DNA of 64,000 bases from Bacteroidota bacterium (GCA_030692515.1 JAUXZS010000020.1:651218-715217); one strand, 5' to 3'; positions 27,302-36,529 are shown, numbered from the stretch's first letter. Numbers and translations: made by a program. Notes: generated by a model from the letters alone, not told the origin.

Positions 27302-27949
27302 GTGGATATAAGAGCAGTTCAATATCAAAGAAATTCGGAAATATTAAAAAAATATTTACCTGAAGAAACCGTTGAACTAATTTCTGAATGGATAATAGAC
27401 TACGACTTTAAATTAAAAATCACTAAAGAAAGAAAAACGCGCTTAGGAGATTACACCTCTCCGCGTGATGGATTAAATCATACCATTACCATAAACTACA
27501 ATCTTAATAAATACGCTTTTTTAATTACTTTGGTGCATGAGATAGCACATTTGGTTACGTTTAACGAACACAAAAACAGAGTAAATCCTCATGGTTTAGA
27601 GTGGAAACAAAATTTTCAAAAAATGATGCAACCCTTTTTAACTCCAGATATTTTTCCTTTAGAAATTTTTGCAGCTTTACGAAAGTATCTCCAAAACCCA
27701 GCTGCTTCTAGCTGCAGCGACATTCAATTATTAAGAACACTTAAACTTCATGATGCAGATAGCGACACCATTTTTTTAGAGCATTTACCACTTAATACCT
27801 TGTTTTTATACAACGGCTCTCGCATCTTTAAAAAAGGCGAAAGAATTAGAAAAAGATTTAAGTGTGTGGAAATAAAAAGTAACGTAGTTTACTTATTTAA
27901 TCCTTTAACTGAAGTCGAAATTTTTGACTCTAACGCTCAATTAGTTTAG
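27302..27949 (+). CDS. SprT-like zinc metalloprotease-family protein
   Basis: A 215-residue SprT-domain protein. The zinc motif is His79-Glu80-Ile-Ala-His83 (VHEIAHLV) and a third ligand is likely in NPHGLEWK (His97). The C-terminal half lacks the paired-cysteine zinc ribbon of Spartan-type proteins and is rich in basic residues. Eukaryotic SPRTN cuts DNA-protein crosslinks; bacterial members are uncharacterised. The start is GTG: an in-frame TGA lies immediately upstream (27299-27301) and the next ATG is far inside the domain. The stop overlaps the convergent LacI-family gene by 20 bases. Confidence 0.87.
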   Translation: MDIRAVQYQRNSEILKKYLPEETVELISEWIIDYDFKLKITKERKTRLGDYTSPRDGLNHTITINYNLNKYAFLITLVHEIAHLVTFNEHKNRVNPHGLEWKQNFQKMMQPFLTPDIFPLEIFAALRKYLQNPAASSCSDIQLLRTLKLHDADSDTIFLEHLPLNTLFLYNGSRIFKKGERIRKRFKCVEIKSNVVYLFNPLTEVEIFDSNAQLV

Positions 27950-28940
27950 TTGAAAGTACAATATTAGATTTATTAGTTTGTTTGCCATCCATAATATCTA
28001 AAATTAAAAAAGAAGCGTTTTTACCAATTTCCTCAACCGGTTGTGATACTGAAATGACCGGCTTATCAATAATATTAAATAATTCTACGTCATCAAAACA
28101 AGCAATTTTTATTTTAATGAACTTGTCAGCAAATTGTTTTTTCTTAATGATTTTTAGAAGTGTAGTTGCTATATTATTATTCAAAGCAAAAACAGCATCC
28201 AAATCAGGTTGCGTTTTCAAAAGCTCTACCAAAGCATTTTCAACATCACGTTCAACATTTTCAAAATTAATTGGCTTAAGTAAAGATGGGTCAAATTTTA
28301 ATTTATTTTTAGATAAAGCATCTTTATATCCATTTACACGATCTTCTATTGTACTGATGTAAGAAGGCGTAATAGAAAAACAAGCAATTTTTGTACAGCC
28401 CTTATTAATTAAATGATTGGTTATTTCGAATGCGCCCCCGTAATTATCTATTACAACATAATTGGTATTAAATAAAGGCAAAACACGATCGATAAATACA
28501 ATTGGCAGAGATGTGTAACGCGGTTGATCGTAAAAAGAAGAATCCTTAAAAGTGGAAGCAATAATCAAACCATCAACACCTTGCTGATTAATCATCATTT
28601 CAACTAAACGTTTTTCTTTTTCTTCATTCTCATCGGTACTACACACCATTAAATTGTAGTTTTTTTCAAACAAAACGCCTTCAATGTTTTTTGCTATTTT
28701 AGAATAAAATGGATTGGCAATATCGGCAACTATTAATCCAATAAAATTACTTTTACCAGTGCGCAATGCCTTTGCAAATTTATTTGGAGTATAGTCTAGT
28801 TTTGCTACCGCTTCTAAAACTTCGGCTTGCGTTTTTTTACTAATACCATACTGATTACCTTTTCCATTTAAAACCATCGAAATAAGAGTTTTTGAAAACC
28901 CTAATTGCTTCGATAAATCTTCTAACTGCAATCTTTTCAT
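27930..28940 (-). CDS. LacI/GalR family transcriptional regulator
   Basis: A 336-residue repressor-type protein: N-terminal HTH (about 1-55, QLEDLSKQLGFSKTLISMVL and the hinge region) and a periplasmic-binding-protein-like effector domain (about 60-336, starting FIGLIVADIANPFYSKIAKN). The ligand is normally a sugar or nucleoside. The usual LacI N-terminal T-I-x-D-V-A is changed to LQLEDLSKQL, as in CcpA-like Bacteroidota regulators. There is no adjacent carbohydrate gene; the divergent neighbour is an aminotransferase 241 bases away. Its targets are probably elsewhere. Confidence 0.92.
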   Translation of the reverse strand: MKRLQLEDLSKQLGFSKTLISMVLNGKGNQYGISKKTQAEVLEAVAKLDYTPNKFAKALRTGKSNFIGLIVADIANPFYSKIAKNIEGVLFEKNYNLMVCSTDENEEKEKRLVEMMINQQGVDGLIIASTFKDSSFYDQPRYTSLPIVFIDRVLPLFNTNYVVIDNYGGAFEITNHLINKGCTKIACFSITPSYISTIEDRVNGYKDALSKNKLKFDPSLLKPINFENVERDVENALVELLKTQPDLDAVFALNNNIATTLLKIIKKKQFADKFIKIKIACFDDVELFNIIDKPVISVSQPVEEIGKNASFLILDIMDGKQTNKSNIVLSTKLIER

Positions 28941-28997
28941 AAGCCGAGATTTTTAAATAAAATGGTTGAAAAATAATTTACTGTTCCTTTTGATATA

Positions 28998-29005
28998 CAA
29001 ATCTA
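28998..29005 (-). promoter_or_regulatory. Candidate -7 element for the LacI-family gene
   Basis: TAGATTTG on the minus strand matches TAnnTTTG and lies about 57 bases before the ATG at 28940. No -33 TTTG is seen at the usual spacing. The 241-base divergent spacer also holds the promoter of the aminotransferase gene and an AT-rich stretch without other clear structure. Confidence 0.4.
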
Positions 29006-29111
29006 AACATAATTTAGTAAATTTAAAAGGATTTAGACGGGGCTTGACGAGAAATAGACGATTATTGATAATTTAAAGCTAAGGATTAATAATTAACATA
29101 TCAAGATTTAA

Positions 29112-29143
29112 TTTGAAAACTTATAAAAATAAAATTAGGTTTG
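29112..29143 (+). promoter_or_regulatory. Bacteroidota sigma-type promoter of the aminotransferase gene
   Basis: TTTG at 29112-29115, a 20-base spacer and TAGGTTTG at 29136-29143 give an exact match to the Bacteroidota housekeeping promoter TTTG-N19-21-TAnnTTTG. The predicted RNA start is near 29147, leaving a leader of about 35 bases before the ATG at 29182. Confidence 0.8.
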
Positions 29144-29181
29144 TAGCCAGTATTAAAAAACAAGCGTAAAAACATAGTAAA

Positions 29182-30438
29182 ATGAAGGTTTCTAAGTTAG
29201 CAGAGAACATAATTGGTTCTGAAATAATAAAATTAGCCGCAGAGGTTAACGAAAAAATAAAACAAGGCGAAAAGATATACAATTTCACGATTGGTGATTT
29301 TAACCCAAATGAATTTCCCATTCCTGAAGAATTAAAACAGTTTATAATTGCCGAATACATTGCAAACCAAACAAACTACCCTGCAGCGGATGGTATGCTT
29401 GAGTTACGCACTGCTGTTAGTAGCTTGCTAAAACAACGTGGCGCCATAGATTATAAACCCGATGAAATTTTAATAGCAGGCGGGGCCAGACCTGTAATTT
29501 ATAGTATTTTTAAAGCTTTGGTTGACCCAGGAGACACTGTCATTTTTGCCGTTCCTTCTTGGAATAACAATCATTACACCTACTTAAATGGTGCAATTCC
29601 TGTTATTATTGAAGCATCGCCAGAACAAAACTTCATGCCTCAGGCAAAAGACATTAAACCTTACATTTCAAAAGCAACTCTTGTTGCCTTATGTTCGCCT
29701 CAAAATCCAACGGGTACCGTATTTACAAAAGAAGGCTTAGAGCAAATATGCGATATGATTCTTGAAGAAAATAAAAAACGCGACCCTTCGCAAAAGCCTG
29801 TGTACTTAATGTATGACCAAATTTATTGGGCCCTAACTTTTGGCGATGTTAAACATTACAATCCGGTAAGCTTAAGACCCGAAATGAAAAACTATACTGT
29901 TTTTGTAGATGGAATTTCTAAATCTCTTGCAGCAACCGGCGTGCGTGTTGGATGGAGTATGGGACCAAAATTTATTATTGATAAAATGCGTGCTATTTTA
30001 ACGCATGTTGGTGCATGGGCGCCAAAAGCAGAACAATTAGCTACTGCAAAATATTTAACTGACTTAAATAAATACGATTCTTTTATCGAAGTTCAAAAAG
30101 AAAAAATTAATGCACGCTTAACTGGTTTTTACAATGGCTTTCAATCTCTTAAAGCCGCTGGTTACAAAGTGGATGCTATTACACCGCAAGCTGCAATTTA
30201 TTTAACCGTTCAATTTAATTTGCACGGACAAAAAACAGCCGACGGCAATGTGTTGGCTACAACAAAAGATATTACAAAATATTTATTGGATGAAGCTAAA
30301 TTAGCTATTGTACCTTTTTCTGCATTTGGCGCCTCGGTAGATTCTAGTTGGTATCGCCTATCGGTTGGCACATGTAAATTAGAAGATGTTGATGGCGTAA
30401 TTGCAAATTTAAAAACTGCGCTGAGTAAGCTATCATAA
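29182..30438 (+). CDS. Class I/II PLP-dependent aminotransferase
   Basis: A 418-residue fold-type I aminotransferase. The Schiff-base lysine lies in VDGISKSLAATGVRVGW (about residue 258), the PLP-phosphate arginine is in the same segment, and the substrate-binding arginine is in WYRLSVGTC near the C-terminus. The segment LCSPQNPTGTVFTKEGLEQI is typical of aspartate/aromatic/methionine aminotransferases. The specific substrate cannot be decided; aspartate aminotransferase-like activity is the best guess. It stands alone, with a strong promoter, and is convergent with the GldN-like gene 2 bases downstream. Confidence 0.92.
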   Translation: MKVSKLAENIIGSEIIKLAAEVNEKIKQGEKIYNFTIGDFNPNEFPIPEELKQFIIAEYIANQTNYPAADGMLELRTAVSSLLKQRGAIDYKPDEILIAGGARPVIYSIFKALVDPGDTVIFAVPSWNNNHYTYLNGAIPVIIEASPEQNFMPQAKDIKPYISKATLVALCSPQNPTGTVFTKEGLEQICDMILEENKKRDPSQKPVYLMYDQIYWALTFGDVKHYNPVSLRPEMKNYTVFVDGISKSLAATGVRVGWSMGPKFIIDKMRAILTHVGAWAPKAEQLATAKYLTDLNKYDSFIEVQKEKINARLTGFYNGFQSLKAAGYKVDAITPQAAIYLTVQFNLHGQKTADGNVLATTKDITKYLLDEAKLAIVPFSAFGASVDSSWYRLSVGTCKLEDVDGVIANLKTALSKLS

Positions 30439-30440
30439 TT

Positions 30441-31319
30441 TTAATTTTGGAATAAATCACTTTCGAAATTTTTTATTTTTTCCTTAATTATTTCGCTTTC
30501 AAGATAAGAATCTTGTCCCCTATGAACAGATTTAATGGGTCTATCAAATAAATTAATTTCTTTACTTATTTGTGATGAAAAATAATTTTTTTCAAAAACA
30601 TCTTTATAAGTTATTTTTTGATCAGATAAATAATTCTTTGCGATAAATGCATTAAATAATCCCTCCCATTCTGAATAGTATAACCAAAATAAAGGAACAG
30701 CCTTATCTGTTCTTTTATCCCGAACCAACGGCGCAATTGCAATAATAAATTTTTCTAACTGTCCCGAGTAACTATTAATTATCCAATCCTCTTTTATTAA
30801 AAAATTTACAATGTCTTTAGCAATAAGATATCTTTTTTCAACAACTAAATTTTTTGTTTCATTACCATTGGAATCAAAGCTTACAAACTCCGATGAATCT
30901 TTATAAGAAAGTGTAAGTGATAATTGTTTAGAACTCATCACCGTTTTTTCGGCCTCTGAAAAATTATCACTGTAAAATGCGTTCAGCTTTTTGTCGAATA
31001 GACCAAATTTTATTATTTCTATTAAACTTATCTGCTCACATTTTTTATCCGTTGAAAGCAATAATTTATTTTGTTTATTTTCCAAGTCTACTGTGCGCCA
31101 TATAGTGCTCCCTTTTAAAATATAATTTGATTTAAACGGTTTGCTTTTAAATCCGGAGTAAAAAAAAGAATCCAGAAAACAGTCTTTAACATTGTATTCT
31201 GAATAATTACCAGGACTCCCGACACCGCCTTTCATTTGCGAAAAAGCGACCACACAAACAAAACAAAGCAAAAAAATATAGAAATATTTAATTTTCACAA
31301 GTATAAATATATAACACAA
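30441..31319 (-). CDS. GldN/PorN-like protein, solitary copy
   Basis: An exported protein of up to 292 residues that aligns by eye with GldN/PorN, the periplasmic ring component of the type IX secretion/gliding machinery. Shared features in order: TIWRTVDLENKQN (family WRxIDLREK), then LIKEDWIINSYSGQLEKFII followed by AIAPLV (family KEEWIFD...IGIAPM), then PLFWLYYSEWEGLF, YKDVFEKNYFSSQI, and the ending IKNFESDLFQN (family FEHDLWEY). gldN normally closes a gldKLMN operon; none of those genes is here, so this is a divergent paralogue or a relocated gene. The signal peptide suggests GTG at 31298 (VKIKYFYIFLLC) as a better start than the ATG at 31319. Confidence 0.75.
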   Translation of the reverse strand: MCYIFILVKIKYFYIFLLCFVCVVAFSQMKGGVGSPGNYSEYNVKDCFLDSFFYSGFKSKPFKSNYILKGSTIWRTVDLENKQNKLLLSTDKKCEQISLIEIIKFGLFDKKLNAFYSDNFSEAEKTVMSSKQLSLTLSYKDSSEFVSFDSNGNETKNLVVEKRYLIAKDIVNFLIKEDWIINSYSGQLEKFIIAIAPLVRDKRTDKAVPLFWLYYSEWEGLFNAFIAKNYLSDQKITYKDVFEKNYFSSQISKEINLFDRPIKSVHRGQDSYLESEIIKEKIKNFESDLFQN

Positions 31320-31385
31320 CTCTTCATAAAAGTCACAGTTTTTTAAGCGAAATTTTACCTATCTTTAGTCTCTTATTTTTATTAA

Positions 31386-33806
31386 ATGAAAATCTCGTTC
31401 AACTGGCTTAAAACCCTCATAAATATTGATATATCTGCGCAAGAAACTGCCGACTATTTAACTGCCTCTGGACTTGAAGTAGAAGGTATTGAATCTTTTG
31501 AAAGCCTTAAAGGTGGCTTAAAAGGTTTAGTGGTTGGTTATGTTTTAGAATGTATTAAACATCCCGATGCCGATAAATTAAAATTAACCAAAGTTGATAT
31601 AGGCGCGGCAGAACCATTATCCATTGTTTGTGGTGCACCAAATGTTGAAGCTGGTCAAAAAGTGATTATTGCAACTATTGGTACAAAATTATTTCCGACA
31701 GAAGGCGAACCATTTGAAATTAAAAAATCAAAAATAAGAGGCGCCGTAAGTGAAGGCATGATTTGTGCTGAAGATGAATTTGGTTTAGGAAAAAGTCATG
31801 ATGGCATTTTAGTTTTACCTGCCGATACACAAATTGGTTTACCTGCATCAGAGTATTTTAAAATTGAAACTGATACTGTATTTGAAATTGGTTTAACGCC
31901 AAATAGAAGTGATGCCGCTTCGCACTTAGGTGTTGCAAGAGATATTATTGCCATATTAAATTCAATTAAAGACACCACTAACTATCAATTATATTTAAGC
32001 GGTTTAAATCCTTTACAAGAAGCCACAAATTTAAACACTGTAGAAATTACTGTAGAGAATCCGGAGGCTTGCCAACGTTATTCAGGAATTGTAATTAGTG
32101 GTATTAGCGTTGCAGAAAGTCCAAACTGGTTAAAAAATCGATTGAATGCAATTGGCTTGCGCCCCATAAATAACATTGTGGATGTTACTAATTTTGTTTT
32201 GCATGAATTAGGACAACCTTTACACGCATTTGATCTTGATAAAATTACCGGGAATAAAGTAATAGTAAGAACCGCTAAACAAGGAGAAAAATTTAAAACT
32301 TTAGATGGTGCTGAGCGTATATTAAACTCAAACGATTTAATGATTTGTAATGAAAATGAACCCATGTGTATTGCCGGTGTTTTTGGTGGTTTAGAAAGTG
32401 GTGTTACAGAAAAAACAACTTCCATTTTTTTAGAGAGTGCTTATTTTGACTCTGGCTATATTCGTAAAACATCGAAACAACATGCTTTAAAAACAGATGC
32501 CTCTTTTAGATTTGAAAGAGGAACAGATCCTGACATGACTATTCCTGCTTTATTGAGAGCAGCCAATTTGATTTTTGAATTAGCAGGGGGAAGATTAAGT
32601 ATGGATGTTGTAGACATTTATCCCGAAATTCTTGAGCCCTATCGCGTAGCATTTTCTTATACCAATTGCGATGCTCTTATTGGAAAAGAAATTGACAGAA
32701 CTACAGTAAAAAATATTATCACCAATTTAGGAATTACAGTTGACTCTGAAGGCTCTGATGGTTTATTATTATTAGTGCCGCGATTTAAGACTGATGTAAC
32801 AAGAGAGGCAGATGTAATTGAAGAAGTTATGCGCATCTACGGTTACAATAATATTGAAGTAAGTAAAGATATTTCTTACACTGCCTATAATGAATCAAAA
32901 AATAATGATGTTGTTTTAGAAAACAAAACAGCTTCTTTATTGGAAGGTTTTGGTTTTAACGAAATAATGAGTTTATCGCTAACTAAAGAATCTTATTATC
33001 CAGCAGAAAATCAAAATGTAAAAATTGTAAATCCATTAAGTAATGATTTAAATGTTTTACGCAGCGATATGTTATTTAGCGGACTTGAAGCCATTTCATA
33101 TAACATCAACCGTAAAAATTCTGATCTCAAATTTTTTGAATTTGGAAGAACTTATAACATCAATAATGAGACTCAAAAATACGATGAGCAAAAACAACTC
33201 ACGTTATTTGTCACCGGAAATGCTTTTAACGAAAACCCATTTCACATCGCTCAAAAAGCAGATTTTTCTTTTCTAAAAGCTGCTGTAAATAATATTTTAG
33301 AAAAATGTGGGGTTAGTAATTATAAATGCACCGAAAGTTTATACAGTAATTTTGATTTTGGTTTAAGTTATCAGTTAAATACAAAATCATTAGTAGAGTT
33401 GGGTGCAGTTTCAAAAGCACAATTAAAAGCTTTTGATATTAGTCAGCCGGTATTTTATGCCACCTTTAATTGGGAAGTTTTAGTAAAAGGATTTTCAAAA
33501 CAAAAAATTGAGTTTGAAGAAATAAGTAAATTCCCATCTGTAAGAAGAGATTTAGCATTACTTATTGATAAAGCAATAAAATATCAGCAAATAGAAGAAT
33601 TGGCTTTTAGCACTGAAAAAAAATTATTAAAAGAAGTAAATCTATTTGACATTTACGAAGGCGAAAAATTAGGAAATAAAAAATCTTACGCCGTTAGTTT
33701 TACTTTATTAAATAACGAAGCAACATTAACAGATAAACAAATTGAAAATGTAATGGAAAAATTAATTTCTAATTACAAAGAAAAGTTGGGCGCAGAACTA
33801 CGTTAA
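31386..33806 (+). CDS. pheT: Phenylalanine--tRNA ligase beta subunit
   Basis: The 806-residue beta subunit of the alpha2-beta2 enzyme that charges tRNA-Phe. Domains in order: N-terminal B1; an OB-fold tRNA-binding domain (about 40-150, with HPDADKLKLTKVDIG); B3/B4 editing domain that hydrolyses Tyr-tRNA-Phe; B5 DNA-binding-like domain; the catalytic-like core; and a C-terminal anticodon-binding FDX-ACB domain (about 710-806, FPSVRRDLALLID). Length is standard. pheS is not adjacent. A weak -7 like element TATCTTTA at 31360-31367 precedes the ATG by about 20 bases. A palindromic repeat follows the gene. Confidence 0.97.
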   Translation: MKISFNWLKTLINIDISAQETADYLTASGLEVEGIESFESLKGGLKGLVVGYVLECIKHPDADKLKLTKVDIGAAEPLSIVCGAPNVEAGQKVIIATIGTKLFPTEGEPFEIKKSKIRGAVSEGMICAEDEFGLGKSHDGILVLPADTQIGLPASEYFKIETDTVFEIGLTPNRSDAASHLGVARDIIAILNSIKDTTNYQLYLSGLNPLQEATNLNTVEITVENPEACQRYSGIVISGISVAESPNWLKNRLNAIGLRPINNIVDVTNFVLHELGQPLHAFDLDKITGNKVIVRTAKQGEKFKTLDGAERILNSNDLMICNENEPMCIAGVFGGLESGVTEKTTSIFLESAYFDSGYIRKTSKQHALKTDASFRFERGTDPDMTIPALLRAANLIFELAGGRLSMDVVDIYPEILEPYRVAFSYTNCDALIGKEIDRTTVKNIITNLGITVDSEGSDGLLLLVPRFKTDVTREADVIEEVMRIYGYNNIEVSKDISYTAYNESKNNDVVLENKTASLLEGFGFNEIMSLSLTKESYYPAENQNVKIVNPLSNDLNVLRSDMLFSGLEAISYNINRKNSDLKFFEFGRTYNINNETQKYDEQKQLTLFVTGNAFNENPFHIAQKADFSFLKAAVNNILEKCGVSNYKCTESLYSNFDFGLSYQLNTKSLVELGAVSKAQLKAFDISQPVFYATFNWEVLVKGFSKQKIEFEEISKFPSVRRDLALLIDKAIKYQQIEELAFSTEKKLLKEVNLFDIYEGEKLGNKKSYAVSFTLLNNEATLTDKQIENVMEKLISNYKEKLGAELR

Positions 33807-33828
33807 AAAACTAAGTGTTTCTAAAATA

Positions 33829-33892
33829 TTAGCCACAGATTTCGCGGAAAATCACAGATATTTTTTTAATCGGTGAAATCGGTGGCAGAAAA
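33829..33892. repeat. Dispersed palindromic repeat, family A copy 2
   Basis: Begins TTAGCCACAGATTTCGCGGA, the same left arm as the copy at 22791, and ends ATCGGTGAAATCGGTGGCAG, whose reverse complement pairs with the left arm (GCCACCGATTTCACCGAT). This copy is about 20 bases shorter in the middle. It fills the spacer between pheT and the class III CoA-transferase gene. Confidence 0.78.
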
Positions 33893-33901
33893 AAATCAGT
33901 T

Positions 33902-34975
33902 GTGAAAGATACCTTTAAAGATTTAAAAATTATTGAATTAGCAAGCGTTTTGGCTGGGCCAAGTGTTGGTTATTTTTTCGCAGAACTTGGCGCTAGTGTT
34001 ATTAAAATAGAAAATCCAAAAACAAAAGGTGATGTTACGCGCAGTTGGAAATTAAAAACAGAAAACCCTAAAGAAAATACCAGCGCTTATTTTTGGAGCG
34101 TTAATGCAAATAAAGAATTTTTATTTTTAGACATTACTATTCCTTCTCAATTAAACAAATTATACGAGCTCATAAAAGACGCCGATATTATTATTACGAA
34201 CTTCAAAGCTGGAGACGAAACAAAACTAAAAGTGGATTACCCTACTCTATCTGAAATAAATCCTCAACTTATTTACGCTTCAATTAATGGTTTTGGCTAT
34301 AACAATCCACGAACAGCTTACGATTTAATTTTACAAGCCGAGAGCGGCTTTATGTTTATGAATGGTGAGCCAAATAGTAAACCCGTAAAAATGCCGGTTG
34401 CCTTAATTGATATTATTGCAGGGCATCAGTTAAAAGAAGCCATTTTAATTGCGATAATAAAACGTTACAAAAACAAAAAAGGCTCTCACGTGTCTGTTTC
34501 TTTATTTGATAGCGCTATAGCCTCTTTAACCAACCAGGCAACCAATTGGCTAATCGCAAAACACTTACCAAAAGCTATTGGAAGTTTACATCCTAATATT
34601 GCGCCTTATGGTGAATTATTTGACACTAAAGATGGGCAACTAATTACTTTTGCTATTGGAAGCAATGCTCAATTTAAACATCTATGTGAGTTAATAAATT
34701 ATCCTTCTTTAGCCACAGATATAAAATACGCTACCAATCAATTAAGAGTACAAAATAGAATTCAACTTTATCATTTAATTTATAACTACATAAAAGACTT
34801 TACGTTTAAAGAACTTTATAAATTATGTATTGAAAGAGAAATTCCAATTGGAAAAATAAGAGATTTAAAAGAGGTTTTTGAATTACCAGAAGCAAAAGCA
34901 ATGCTTAATAAATTTGTTTTCGAAAATAAAGAACTAAAAAATGTATCAAGTATTGCTTTTAAATTTATTGACTAA
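33902..34975 (+). CDS. Class III CoA-transferase (CaiB/BaiF family)
   Basis: A 357-residue CoA-transferase of family III. The N-terminal block DLKIIELASVLAGPSVGYFF followed by AELGASVIKIENPKTKGDVT is characteristic, and the catalytic aspartate is expected in the segment SAYFWSVNANKEFLFLDIT/AYDLILQAESG (about 138-148). Members move CoA among carnitine, formate/oxalate, 2-hydroxyacids or bile acids. The length is slightly below the usual 380-410. The start is GTG, 9 bases after the palindromic repeat. The next gene overlaps its stop by one base. The substrate is not predictable. Confidence 0.86.
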   Translation: MKDTFKDLKIIELASVLAGPSVGYFFAELGASVIKIENPKTKGDVTRSWKLKTENPKENTSAYFWSVNANKEFLFLDITIPSQLNKLYELIKDADIIITNFKAGDETKLKVDYPTLSEINPQLIYASINGFGYNNPRTAYDLILQAESGFMFMNGEPNSKPVKMPVALIDIIAGHQLKEAILIAIIKRYKNKKGSHVSVSLFDSAIASLTNQATNWLIAKHLPKAIGSLHPNIAPYGELFDTKDGQLITFAIGSNAQFKHLCELINYPSLATDIKYATNQLRVQNRIQLYHLIYNYIKDFTFKELYKLCIEREIPIGKIRDLKEVFELPEAKAMLNKFVFENKELKNVSSIAFKFID

Positions 34976-35409
34976 TGTTAGAAGTAAAACAAGCCTCAAC
35001 AGCAAAAGAAATTGAAGCGATAATTGATCTTCGCGATAAGATATTGCGGCAGCCTTGGGGACAACCAAAAGAAACAGCAACAGATAACCTTGAAGAAACA
35101 AGCATCAACGCTTATATTATTGATGAAACGAAAACAATTTTAGCTTGTGGGAGATTACAAGAAAATGAAAACAAAATTGGGCAAATTCGTTTTATGGCTG
35201 TAGACAATTCGCAACAAGGAAAAGGTCTCGGAAAAAAAATTGTTATATTTTTAGAATCAAAAGCAATAGAACTTCAACTCAAAAAAATAGAATTACAAGC
35301 AAGAGAAAATGCTGTTGAGTTTTACAAAAGCATGGGTTATACTATAAAAGAAAAATCTTTTTTGTTGTGGGGACAAATACAACATTATTTAATGGAGAAA
35401 AGTTTGTAA
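34975..35409 (+). CDS. GNAT family N-acetyltransferase
   Basis: A 144-residue GNAT-fold acyltransferase. The acetyl-CoA pyrophosphate loop is QQGKGLGKKI (about 82-91, family Q/RxxGxG/A), preceded by the beta4 strand IGQIRFMAV. The ATG overlaps the TAA of the CoA-transferase gene (TAATG), so translation is coupled. The acceptor is unknown; a small molecule or a peptide N-terminus is equally possible. It is followed by a bidirectional terminator. Confidence 0.86.
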   Translation: MLEVKQASTAKEIEAIIDLRDKILRQPWGQPKETATDNLEETSINAYIIDETKTILACGRLQENENKIGQIRFMAVDNSQQGKGLGKKIVIFLESKAIELQLKKIELQARENAVEFYKSMGYTIKEKSFLLWGQIQHYLMEKSL

Positions 35410-35412
35410 AAC

Positions 35413-35443
35413 AAAAAAGGCTAAGTTTTTACTTAGCCTTTTA
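35413..35443. terminator. Bidirectional intrinsic terminator between the GNAT and ilvE genes
   Basis: GGCTAAGT (35419-35426), loop TTTT, ACTTAGCC (35431-35438), flanked by A-run on the left and T-run on the right, so it can end transcription of both convergent genes. Confidence 0.85.
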
Positions 35444-35464
35444 ATATTCATTAATGTTTTTAGT

Positions 35465-36529
35465 TTAAACCTTTAACATCCAATTAAATTTATCTTCGAC
35501 TTTTCCTTTACGAATTAAGCGCAAAGTTTCATCTACTTTAGTTGAAAATTTTCTATCTGCAACAGGTGGTAAAACAAAATCTTTTCCTTCAAATCCAATT
35601 CCAACAATTTGAGCTATTGTAGCAGCAGTACCACATCCAAAAGCTTCATTTAATTGTCCGTTTTTGTAGGCTTCCGCAACTTCTAATAAACTCACTTTTC
35701 TTTCTTCTACTTTCATCCCAGAGTCTCTCGCTAAAGCCAATACACTATCGCGAGTAATTCCCGCTAATATAGTGTCACTTAAAGCGGGAGTTAATAATGT
35801 ATCTCCTAATACAAACATCAAATTCATTGTTCCACTTTCTTCAACAAAATGGTGCGTTGCACTGTCTGTCCAAATTACTTGTTGGTATCCTTTTTGTTGC
35901 GCTAATTTAGTAGGGTATAAACTTCTACCATAATTACCTGCAGCTTTAACAAAACCTACGCCACCGTGAACAGCTCTAAAATAATCTGTTTCAACAATAA
36001 CTTTAATTGGCTCGCTATAATATTTGCCGGCAGGGCAAGTTATAATAATAAATTTATAAGACTCGCTTGGCTTAACACCAATTGCCTCATCTGTTGCAAT
36101 TAAAAAAGGGCGAATATATAAACTACCAGAATCACTTGTTGGAACCCATGCAGAATCTAATTTTAATAATTCCAATAAACCGCCCATGAAAATTTCCTCA
36201 GGAACTTCAGGCATGCACATACGAATTGCACTTTTATTTAAACGTTTAAAATTTTCTAAAGGCCTAAAAAGAGAAACTTCACCTTTATCATTTTTATAAG
36301 CTTTCATTCCTTCAAAAATAGCTTGCCCGTAATGTAAAGAACTCATTGCGTAACTTTGTGGCACATCACCATAAGGACTTATTGTAGAAGTTTGCCATTT
36401 ACCATCAAAGTATTCTGCAACAAACATGTGATCGCTAAAACATTTACCAAAAGGCACGTCATTAACGTCATAATCTGTAACTCTGCTTTTGGCAATTTTA
36501 TTAATTTTAATATCCGAAGTAGTAATCAT
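35465..36529 (-). CDS. ilvE: Branched-chain amino acid aminotransferase
   Basis: A 354-residue fold-type IV PLP enzyme that interconverts Leu, Ile and Val with their 2-oxoacids. The PLP lysine is in VKAAGNYGRSLYPTKLAQ (about residue 196). Other family segments are YGQAIFEGMKAYKNDKG and the C-terminal EAFGCGTAATIAQI. The longer form (about 350) matches the eukaryotic/Bacteroidota BCAT group. A leucine dehydrogenase acting on the same amino acids is encoded at 52201. The 133-base upstream spacer holds no clear promoter box. Confidence 0.95.
   Translation of the reverse strand: MITTSDIKINKIAKSRVTDYDVNDVPFGKCFSDHMFVAEYFDGKWQTSTISPYGDVPQSYAMSSLHYGQAIFEGMKAYKNDKGEVSLFRPLENFKRLNKSAIRMCMPEVPEEIFMGGLLELLKLDSAWVPTSDSGSLYIRPFLIATDEAIGVKPSESYKFIIITCPAGKYYSEPIKVIVETDYFRAVHGGVGFVKAAGNYGRSLYPTKLAQQKGYQQVIWTDSATHHFVEESGTMNLMFVLGDTLLTPALSDTILAGITRDSVLALARDSGMKVEERKVSLLEVAEAYKNGQLNEAFGCGTAATIAQIVGIGFEGKDFVLPPVADRKFSTKVDETLRLIRKGKVEDKFNWMLKV

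Noticed and set aside
27930..28940. LacI regulator as a switch for a local sugar operon
   Set aside because: There are no sugar transport or glycoside hydrolase genes within the window; the neighbours are a metalloprotease-like gene and an aminotransferase.
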